Origin: Bacteroidota bacterium
GTDB lineage: Bacteria; Bacteroidota; Bacteroidia; Flavobacteriales; Flavobacteriaceae
Reading direction: 5' to 3'
Length of the DNA stretch: 12,151 nucleotides
Assembly (NCBI GenBank): GCA_022560715.1
Contig: JADFSQ010000021.1
Coordinates: 1-12,151 of the forward strand
Part shown: positions 1-5,800 of the stretch, one piece after another
Layout of the letters: each line of letters begins with the position of its first letter
Position numbering within the stretch: the stretch's first letter is position 1
Position numbers and translations under genes: made by a program
Notes under the pieces: generated by a model
Database searches by the model: none
What the model was told of the DNA's origin: nothing
What the model saw: only the letters and a program-made list of their open reading frames with translations

Positions 1-7
1 ATATGAA

Positions 8-105
8 GTTTGCATCGCAAACATCATAAATTCCGACCCAGAGGGTTGGGGAACCTGCCTACCGGCAGGCAGGTTAAACCAAATTTTCTCGTCCGCCAAA
101 GCGGA
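8..105. repeat. Cluster of four short palindromes (REP-like)
   Basis: Four hairpins lie almost end to end. GTTTGC/GCAAAC (8-13 and 17-22) has a 3-base loop. CCGACCC/GGGTTGG (33-39 and 43-49) has loop AGA and one G-T pair. AACCTGCCT/AGGCAGGTT (52-60 and 67-75) has a 6-base loop. TCCGC/GCGGA (92-96 and 101-105) has loop CAAA. The arms are seen directly. The third one recurs near 3933-3953, so it belongs to a dispersed family. The cluster lies downstream of the cysteine desulfurase gene and is more GC-rich than its surroundings. No ORF covers it. Whether it is a mobile repeat, an mRNA 3' stabiliser or a relic is unknown. Confidence 0.75.
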
Positions 106-114
106 ACGCGAAAG

Positions 115-140
115 AGGATTGAAAAGATTATTTCAATCCT
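115..140 (-). terminator. Hairpin downstream of cysteine desulfurase, possible terminator
   Basis: AGGATTGAAA (115-124) pairs perfectly with TTTCAATCCT (131-140) around a 6-base loop, 25 bases beyond the desulfurase stop codon. On the minus strand the stem is followed by CTTTCGCG, which is a poor U-run. Position and stem strength suit transcript-end formation, but the missing U-tract makes a classical intrinsic terminator uncertain. It may simply be a fifth member of the adjoining palindrome cluster. Confidence 0.45.
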
Positions 141-164
141 TCTTCCTTTGTAATGATGAAGAAA

Positions 165-1304
165 TTATACCAACTCCTTCAACACCTCAACCACATAATC
201 GACTTCATCTTTGGTATTATAAATACTAAACGAAAAGCGTATGGAAGGTTTTTGCATGTCTATTTCACTTAATATTTGAGCCAACACATGCGAGCCTTGT
301 GAACTTCCGCTTTGGCAGGCACTTCCTTTAGAACAAGCTATGCCTTTTAAATCCAATTGAAACAACAGCATAGCAGACTTTTCTTGTGCAACTGGTAAGC
401 ATACATTAAAACAAGTATATGTGCTTTTATTCATATCTCCCGAACTGCCATTAAAAGACACATCAGGAATATTAGCTTTAAGCTGCTCAATAAAATAACT
501 TTTTATCCCTTTTACATAGTTACTTTCTGCTTCAAGATTAGTGTAAGCCATGGTCAATGATTTTTCTAAACCAACTATATTATGCACACATTCTGTTCCT
601 GCACGATAGCCTCGCTCCTGATCACCTCCAAAAATTAAGGGTTTTAAACCAGAGCCTTTTCTAATAAAAGCAAAACCTACGCCTTTAGGCCCATGAAATT
701 TATGTGCACTTGCTACCAGAAAATCTATAGGTATCTCTTGCAAATCTATTTTATAATGTCCAACCGATTGTACAGCATCGCTGTGAAACAAGGCATTATT
801 CGCTTTACACAATTCGGCTACTTGCTTAATATCGAGAAGGTTTCCGATTTCGTTATTAACATGCATTAAACTTACCAATGTTTTTTGGTTAGTCTGAAGC
901 AGTACTTCCAAATGCTCCATACTTATTTGACCATCTGCATCTAAATTCACATAACTTACAGAAACATTATATTCGGTTTGTAATTGCTCCAAAGTATGCA
1001 ATACACCATGATGCTCAATTCGCGATGTAATTATATGTGTAACGCCTAAATCCCGAACTGCACTACGAAGTACTAAATTATCGGCTTCAGTGCCACCGGA
1101 AGTAAATACAATTTCGGAAGCAGACACATTAAAAAAGGATGCTATTTGTTTTCTTGAACTTTCAACTAATGTTTTAGATGAACGTCCAAAACTATGTGAA
1201 GATGAAGCATTTCCATAATTATTTTTCATAACATGAGTTATTGCATCAATAACTTCATCACGAATTTTGGTAGTTGCCGCATTATCGAAATAAATGTGTT
1301 TCAT
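165..1304 (-). CDS. Cysteine desulfurase (NifS/IscS-like, PLP-dependent)
   Basis: A complete aminotransferase class V enzyme of 379 aa, the usual size for this family. It removes sulfur from L-cysteine as a protein-bound persulfide for Fe-S cluster or other sulfur-transfer pathways in the cytoplasm. Visible landmarks are the N-terminal YFDNAATT (5-12), the GGTEADN cofactor loop (70-76), EHHGVLHT (97-104), HSDAVQ (175-180), the PLP-binding lysine K202 in SAHKFHGPKGVG, and the catalytic cysteine C330 in GSACQSGS (328-334). All key residues are present, so it should be active. It stands alone, divergent from the lipoprotein gene, with no isc or suf scaffold genes next to it in the window, so the pathway it serves cannot be deduced here. 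The start ATG sits just downstream of a Bacteroidota-type promoter. No anomaly is seen. Confidence 0.95.
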   Translation of the reverse strand: MKHIYFDNAATTKIRDEVIDAITHVMKNNYGNASSSHSFGRSSKTLVESSRKQIASFFNVSASEIVFTSGGTEADNLVLRSAVRDLGVTHIITSRIEHHGVLHTLEQLQTEYNVSVSYVNLDADGQISMEHLEVLLQTNQKTLVSLMHVNNEIGNLLDIKQVAELCKANNALFHSDAVQSVGHYKIDLQEIPIDFLVASAHKFHGPKGVGFAFIRKGSGLKPLIFGGDQERGYRAGTECVHNIVGLEKSLTMAYTNLEAESNYVKGIKSYFIEQLKANIPDVSFNGSSGDMNKSTYTCFNVCLPVAQEKSAMLLFQLDLKGIACSKGSACQSGSSQGSHVLAQILSEIDMQKPSIRFSFSIYNTKDEVDYVVEVLKELV

Positions 1305-1321
1305 ATTTTTTATTAAGGGTG

Positions 1322-1351
1322 TAAAAGTAATTCAAATAAAATTATTTTCAA
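1322..1351 (-). promoter_or_regulatory. Predicted promoter of the cysteine desulfurase gene
   Basis: Reading the minus strand, TTG (1351-1349) is followed after exactly 19 bases by TACTTTTA (1329-1322). This matches the Bacteroidota housekeeping pattern TTTG-N19-TAnnTTTG except for the final base and one T of the upstream box. It would start transcription about 10 bases before the ATG at 1304, giving a very short leader. This is a pattern match only. Confidence 0.45.
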
Positions 1352-1379
1352 TATGATGCGTTATAAAATACAATTCTGT

Positions 1380-1387
1380 TATTTTTG
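1380..1387 (+). promoter_or_regulatory. Predicted -7 element of the lipoprotein gene
   Basis: TATTTTTG fits the Bacteroidota -7 consensus TAnnTTTG at every defined position and ends 16 bases before the ATG at 1404. I see no good TTTG upstream box at the expected distance. The element lies inside the longer reading frame that begins at 1353, which argues that translation starts at 1404 instead. Confidence 0.45.
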
Positions 1388-1403
1388 TCAAAAACCCAAA
1401 ACA

Positions 1404-2297
1404 ATGCGTAAGCTTATTTTTACCCTTTTAGTTGTTTTTCCAATATTACATTCTTGCAATGATGGCGATATTATTTTAGTTGAACTTGTATTTGATCAAG
1501 AATTAGAACGTTGTGGTGATGAGAACAGCTTGAACTATGTTATTTACGACACAAAAATAGACCCTTTTGAATCCCTAACACTTTTGTTTCCTGGGAGCAC
1601 TAACAACGATCTAATTTTTAATCCTCCAACAAATGATTATCCAGAATCATTTACAATTAACGGAAGCTCTGTACGGTTTAACTACAGAATATACGATGGA
1701 GATATAAATAATTTAATTTGTGCAGCTATTCCGCCTTCTGATATTACCATTTTAGAAGATTACGAAGCCATGAGTGGCACTGTAAACACAGTTTCCTCCT
1801 TTGAAGATGACGATAATGATGGCATACCTTCACTTTTAGAAGATATAAATGGAAATGGAGATTTAGATGACGATGATACAGATGGTGATGGCATACCAAA
1901 CTATAAAGACGAAGACGATGATGGCGACAATGTACCTACGATAAAAGAAAATCCAGATCCAAATGGTGATGAACTTTTAGACGATGCTCAAGATACAGAT
2001 GGTGATGGCATTCCTGATTATCTTGATGACGACGATGATGGAGATGGCGTTATTACACGTTATGAAGACGAAAATCTAAACGGAAACCTTTTAGACGATT
2101 TTGCTCCAGGATCTATTGAGTTTCGCTATTTAGATAGCAATGCTACTGACACTTTTGTTTATGATGTGTTTAATACAAACATATTTACGAGAACAGTATC
2201 TGTTGTTTTTGAAATTGTAAATGTTGATTTAGAAATTTTAAATACCGATTTAATAGAATTAGGCACTTATATAATTACACTTTCTATTGAAGATTAA
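1404..2297 (+). CDS. Asp-rich lipoprotein with TSP3-like calcium repeats
   Basis: A 297-aa protein when started at 1404. That start gives a clean lipoprotein signal, MRKLIFTLLVVFPILHSC, with C18 as the lipidated cysteine. The frame is open from 1353, but the extra 17 residues (MMRYKIQFCYF...) would bury the signal. Residues 19-130 form a domain I do not recognise. Residues about 134-233 are packed with Asp/Asn/Gly in units such as DTDGDGIP and DDDDDGDGV, resembling thrombospondin type-3 calcium-binding repeats, and the last 60 residues look beta-rich. Similar Asp-rich lipoproteins are frequent in Flavobacteriia, sometimes fused to FKBP-type isomerase domains, but none is visible here. Membrane anchoring and Ca2+ binding are inferred. 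The biological role is unknown. Confidence 0.8.
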   Translation: MRKLIFTLLVVFPILHSCNDGDIILVELVFDQELERCGDENSLNYVIYDTKIDPFESLTLLFPGSTNNDLIFNPPTNDYPESFTINGSSVRFNYRIYDGDINNLICAAIPPSDITILEDYEAMSGTVNTVSSFEDDDNDGIPSLLEDINGNGDLDDDDTDGDGIPNYKDEDDDGDNVPTIKENPDPNGDELLDDAQDTDGDGIPDYLDDDDDGDGVITRYEDENLNGNLLDDFAPGSIEFRYLDSNATDTFVYDVFNTNIFTRTVSVVFEIVNVDLEILNTDLIELGTYIITLSIED

Positions 2298-2332
2298 TTA
2301 GAATGTATATATTGAAATTATGCTGTCCAACT

Positions 2333-2368
2333 AAAGAAAAAAGACCGCTGCGCTCAAAGAAAAAAGAC
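2333..2368. repeat. 13-bp direct repeat around CGCTGCGCTC
   Basis: AAAGAAAAAAGAC occurs twice, at 2333-2345 and 2356-2368, separated by the 10-base GC-rich spacer CGCTGCGCTC. It sits between the lipoprotein stop codon and the left end of the IS remnant in otherwise AT-rich non-coding DNA. No gene covers 2298-2570. Its origin is unknown; it may be a dispersed intergenic motif. Confidence 0.6.
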
Positions 2369-2570
2369 ATAAGACTTGTTTTTCGATAACTTACAATCTG
2401 TTGAGGCACTTTCAGAAGTAAGTTGATAATAAGAATTGAGTTATTAAAATATAGAAGATTTGATAGAGTTATTTGGATTATTTTACTTTTCAATGATGTT
2501 TTGCTTCTTTTCTCTGTTTTTCAGAACCAACAAGACAGAGCTAACCTATAGATTTTTTTTGAAGGGTAAT

Positions 2571-3898
2571 TCAAGCTGCTTTTTTGAGTTTATTTTGATA
2601 CATTCGCCTACCTATTTCAAGGCAATTAGCAGTGTGGGCCCCCAAAGAAAATCCAAAGTATTTCTGTAGCTTTTGTCTTGGCTTTAATTTTATTTAAGTG
2701 ATAGTGTTCTTTTTCCTTGCCAAAACTTCCCTCTAACCTTGAAGCTCTTTCTTTGGTTATCAAGATTTTTAATTGTTTTTGTTGTTTGTGGTGTTTTGAT
2801 GGTTTTCCTTTTGGCTTAAAGTCTGTTTGTATTTGCTTATTGGTAGCAAAGACCCTGTTCTTATTGGTGGCATAGATAGCATCTGCTCCTGCTATCTTCA
2901 CTCTTGTCTTGCTAAGCCCTTGTGCTTTGTAGATGGTGTTTTTAAACTGAGTGCCTTCATTAAAGTTATCAAAGCTTATTTTTTGTATAAAATTGATGAC
3001 ATCTATTTGAAGTTTGTTGACTTTTGCTCCAAATTCTATCGATTTTATTTCTTTGCCTCTTACTATTGGGCGCAAATAATCTTTATGGATGCTTACAATC
3101 CTGTTTTTAGGTTTCTCTCCCTTTGCAAAGAGGAGTTGCTGTTGACTGTGTATTTTTTTAATGACTCTTCTACGTTTATGATAGAGCTTTGGCATTTCAA
3201 AATCAACATCGTTTTCTAAATCATCTAATTCTCTATTTATCTTTTTTGGTAAATGTAACAATGCCCTGGTTAGTGGTATGCGCTTTTTATTGGTCTTTCT
3301 TCGCATTTTACTATAACTTGTAGCGTCTTTTCCATTTTAGATATTTGGTGCGTGGAGGTTTCAGCTTTAATTCTTTACAAATTATTTTCATCTGACCATA
3401 ACTCCAATCCACAGACTCCCAAAGTAGTTTTTGGTTGGTGGGAAAACGAAGCTCACTCTCATGGCAAGTGGCATCAGTAGTTATACTGTCTTGATCTTTT
3501 ATATAACTTGACCAACGATTGAACAATACTTTTTCTACTTCAGAAACATTTAATAACCCAGCCAGTTCACATCGTATTTGACTTACGATTTTATAACTCG
3601 TTAAACGATGATGGCCTAAACTAATGTCACAAAAAAACTGATAATCGATATTGGCATTCAGCTGTTCTGTTAAACGCCTGTCTTAACAACAAGCGTAGTG
3701 TTTTAAAAACATCAAGGCTGGTTTCCCTTTGGGACTAAAATAATTCTTTGTGCCTTTCTCCTTTTCTTTAATTTTAAAAACACCCACCAGCTCTTCCCAG
3801 GGAATTGCTGCATGGATTTTGCCCAGATCACTCAATAAAAAACGATGGTAATAAATCTCAAAATTCTCTGAGGGATTTAAAAATGAAAACTCGTGTTG
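2571..3898 (-). pseudogene. Transposase pseudogene (DDE type, three lesions)
   Basis: Reading through the breaks gives one transposase of roughly 440 aa. The N-terminal part (HEFSFLNPSENFEIYYHRFLL, then KPALMFLKHYACC) resembles the DUF772-type transposase domain. A TAA nonsense codon (3685-3683) interrupts it and the same frame continues with DRRLTEQLNANIDYQFF. The first catalytic Asp is in SITTDATCHES (codon near 3475). A frameshift of +1 or -2 lies near 3314-3326. The second Asp is in AGADAIYATNKNR (codon near 2883) and the catalytic Glu in RLEGSFGKEKEHY (codon near 2733). A one-base expansion of a C5 run (2639-2643, plus strand) causes the second frameshift, after which HTANCLEIGRRMYQ leads to a TGA at 2571-2573. 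No convincing start codon is present. The DDE residues survive, so decay is fairly recent, but no active enzyme can be made without repair. Confidence 0.85.
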
Positions 3899-3900
3899 GA

Positions 3901-3953
3901 TCCCGATAGCTATCGGGACAGAAATTCTTCGTACCTGCCTGCGGTAGGCAGGT
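3901..3953. repeat. Two adjacent palindromes, one shared with position 52-75
   Basis: TCCCGATAGCTATCGGGA (3901-3918) is a perfect 18-bp palindrome. Fourteen bases on, ACCTGCCT (3933-3940) and AGGCAGGT (3946-3953) form a stem around GCGGT. In reverse complement this second hairpin reads CCTGCCT-ACCGC-AGGCAGG, one base shorter in the loop than the copy at 54-73 (CCTGCCT-ACCGGC-AGGCAGG). The pair abuts the 5' end of the transposase pseudogene, where its start codon should be. I recall both motifs as common intergenic repeats in Flavobacteriaceae, which a genome search could confirm. Confidence 0.75.
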
Positions 3954-3974
3954 TTTGGACATAGATGAAAATTA

Positions 3975-4016
3975 AAAACCCCGATTTTTAAGGATTTGCC
4001 TCCTTTTCGGGGTTTT
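3975..4016 (-). terminator. Intrinsic terminator (bidirectional in shape)
   Basis: AAAACCCCGA (3975-3984) pairs with TCGGGGTTTT (4007-4016), and an inner stem AAGGA/TCCTT (3990-3994 and 4001-4005) fills the loop. On the minus strand the stem runs into TTTTTAATTTTC, a good U-tract. It lies about 100 bases past the stop of the PrcB-like lipoprotein and faces the right way to end the GH3-bshA-lipoprotein transcript before the IS transposase. It may belong to the IS end itself, shielding it from outside transcription. Confidence 0.65.
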
Positions 4017-4112
4017 GTTCTATCTAATATACAACATATCTGTCTAATAAACAAATGTTTAGGTGATTATGAATGTGCCTGATTAAGTCGGAAGTTTGAA
4101 ACCTTATTATTC

Positions 4113-4580
4113 CTAATCTTTTTTATCAAAAATAATCTCTTTTGAAGTTATCGGTATTTTAATAATACAATAAGGTTGCGTCATTACAGTAGTAACCATT
4201 TCACCAAGTTTGGGTAATGTAACTTTATACTTAACTATTAATTTTTCATTCTCATCTAAAATTTGTTCTACAGAAATTGAGTGTCCTCCTGAAGTCTTTT
4301 CTCCTAAAAACAATACTAATACAGTTTCTTTTTCAAAATTTATAATAGGAATTTTTATTCCTGGTGATTTACTTTTATTTATTAGTTTATAGATTTCATT
4401 TAAAGTTGTTTCATCTTTAATAACAATGAATTTAGAATCTGTCATTCCCCCATAAAAATCTTCGGCAAGAGTTTCAAAAGTAATTGTATCTTGAGATATA
4501 ATCATGGTTTGTTTATTTATAGTTGAACTAGAACTACACGAAGACAATAGAAAAATATAGATTGCAAATAGACGCATCAT
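4113..4580 (-). CDS. PrcB-like C-terminal domain lipoprotein
   Basis: A 155-aa small lipoprotein. The signal (MMRLFAIYIFLLSSC) ends at a lipobox LSSC with C15 as lipidated residue. The mature part contains VLVLFLGEKTSGGHSISV (87-104) and a closing TQPYCIIKIP (134-143). This arrangement fits the PrcB C-terminal family (Pfam PrcB_C), named after a subunit of a Treponema surface protease complex; most bacterial members are of unknown function. No protease partner is visible in this window. Its ATG overlaps the bshA stop as ATGA, with a second ATG directly after it (4577), so translational coupling to bshA is likely. A role with bacillithiol is not implied by the sequence. Family assignment is from motif recall and is moderately sure. 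Confidence 0.7.
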   Translation of the reverse strand: MMRLFAIYIFLLSSCSSSSTINKQTMIISQDTITFETLAEDFYGGMTDSKFIVIKDETTLNEIYKLINKSKSPGIKIPIINFEKETVLVLFLGEKTSGGHSISVEQILDENEKLIVKYKVTLPKLGEMVTTVMTQPYCIIKIPITSKEIIFDKKD

Positions 4581-5713
4581 ACTAAAGACATTTTATTGAG
4601 TACTGTTTTATAAATAGCTTCATAAAAAGGTACAATATTATGAATATCAAATTTGTTTGCTTCAATTCTGGCATTTGTTTTAAAGGTTTTAAGAACATCT
4701 TCGTTTTGAAGAATATAAAGCGCATTTTTTGTCATATCTTCTACATCACCAACATTACTTAAAAAACCTGAAACTCCATGCTTGTTTACTTCTGGAATTC
4801 CTCCTGTATTACTTGAGATTACTGGTACAGCACAAGCCATTGCCTCTAAAGCCGCCAATCCGAAACTTTCACTTTCAGAAGGCAATAGGAATAAATCGCT
4901 AAAGCAAAGTATTTTATCTATTTCACGACTTTTACCAAAAAAAATGACTTTGTTTTCAATACCAAGTTTTTCACATAAGCGTTCGGCAGGTTCTTTTTCC
5001 GGACCATCACCAACCATCATAAGTTTAGCGGGAATTTCTTTTTGAATATTATAAAATACATTAATGATATCATTAATCCGTTTTACGGGTCTAAAATTAC
5101 TAATATGAGTAATTATTTTTTCATCTGGACAAGCCATCATTTCACGCTGACAATCTGTAAAAGAATGTGAGTATTTGCCTAAATCTATAAAATTAGGTAC
5201 AACTTCAATCTTTCTTTTAATGTTGAATAATCGCAAAGTGTCATCTTTTAAACTTTGTGATACAGAGGTTACAGCATCCGATTTATTAATACTGAAAGTA
5301 ACAGCAGGTTTATAAAAAGGATGACTGCCTACAAGCGTAATATCTGTACCATGAAGCGTGGTTACAATCGGTAAATTAATACCTTCTTCAAGCAGCATTT
5401 TTTTTGCCATATATGCAGCATAGGCATGAGGTATTGCATAGTGTACATGTAATACCTCTATTTTATGAATCTTAACAGTATCGACCAATTTACTTGACAA
5501 TGCCAATTCATAAGGCTGATAATGAAACAAAGGATATTCGGGAACATTTACTTCATGATAATGTACATTGTTACTTAACAATTCTAACCTAACCGGCTGA
5601 CTGTAAGTTATAAAATGCACTTCATGACCACGTTTAGATAACTCTAAACCAAGTTCGGTTGCTACTACTCCACTACCTCCAAATGTTGGATAACATACTA
5701 TTCCTATTATCAT
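4577..5713 (-). CDS. bshA: N-acetyl-alpha-D-glucosaminyl L-malate synthase
   Basis: A 378-aa retaining GT-B glycosyltransferase (GT4 family) that joins GlcNAc from UDP-GlcNAc to L-malate, the first step of bacillithiol synthesis in the cytoplasm. Diagnostic stretches are YPTFGGSGVVATELGLEL (8-25) with the Gly-rich sugar-nucleotide loop, LHVHYAIPHAYA (88-99), TTLHGTDITLVG (118-129), and the C-terminal EX7E motif E282-E290 in SESESFGLAALEAM. Length and all motifs match the family. It follows the GH3/serine-hydrolase gene in the same direction after 87 bases and overlaps the downstream lipoprotein by four bases. bshB and bshC are not in the window. They are usually unlinked in Bacteroidota, so the absence is not informative. 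Confidence 0.95.
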   Translation of the reverse strand: MIIGIVCYPTFGGSGVVATELGLELSKRGHEVHFITYSQPVRLELLSNNVHYHEVNVPEYPLFHYQPYELALSSKLVDTVKIHKIEVLHVHYAIPHAYAAYMAKKMLLEEGINLPIVTTLHGTDITLVGSHPFYKPAVTFSINKSDAVTSVSQSLKDDTLRLFNIKRKIEVVPNFIDLGKYSHSFTDCQREMMACPDEKIITHISNFRPVKRINDIINVFYNIQKEIPAKLMMVGDGPEKEPAERLCEKLGIENKVIFFGKSREIDKILCFSDLFLLPSESESFGLAALEAMACAVPVISSNTGGIPEVNKHGVSGFLSNVGDVEDMTKNALYILQNEDVLKTFKTNARIEANKFDIHNIVPFYEAIYKTVLNKMSLV

Positions 5714-5716
5714 AAT

Positions 5717-5800
5717 TAAAGTTTTAAGTGCCTAAAGTTTTAAGTGTCTAAAGTCATTTTCTTAACTTTAAGTACTCTTAACTTATAACTTTAAGTACTT
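5717..5800. repeat. Short tandem/inverted repeat array between two genes
   Basis: TAAAGTTTTAAGTG occurs at 5717-5730 and 5733-5746 with a 16-base period, and a third partial unit TAAAGT starts at 5749. After a short gap AACTTTAAGTACT occurs at 5764-5776 and 5787-5799 with a 23-base period. The TAAAGT and ACTTTA cores are mutually inverted, so the array can fold on itself. It fills the whole gap between the stop codon of the GH3 fusion and the bshA start codon, leaving little room for an independent bshA promoter. I recall similar units as dispersed intergenic repeats in flavobacteria. Confidence 0.75.

Larger units (their letters stand above)
2402..4082 (-). mobile_element. Decayed insertion sequence, IS1182/IS5-like
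   Basis: The element is defined by the broken DDE transposase at 2571-3898 and by a pair of candidate terminal inverted repeats. The left end reads inward TGAGGCACTTTCAGAA from 2402. The right end reads inward TCAGGCACATTCATAA from 4082 on the minus strand. The two match at 13 of 16 positions. This gives an element of about 1.68 kb, a normal length for the group. I found no target-site duplication in the flanking bases, so the ends may be slightly off or the flanks altered. The IS family name rests on the transposase motifs and remains tentative. Palindromic repeats and a terminator-like hairpin lie between the transposase and the right end. Confidence 0.55.

Noticed and set aside
2284..2669. 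Open frames of 69 codons on both strands between the lipoprotein gene and the transposase end
   Set aside because: They overlap each other, the IS end and the transposase 3' end, have low-complexity composition and no recognisable motif. They are chance frames.
2827..3219. A 130-codon plus-strand frame
   Set aside because: It lies wholly antisense to the transposase pseudogene, which has clear DDE motifs. It has no domain of its own.
5717..5800. CRISPR array
   Set aside because: The units are 14-16 and 23 bases with almost no spacer between them and no cas genes nearby. This is a simple intergenic repeat.
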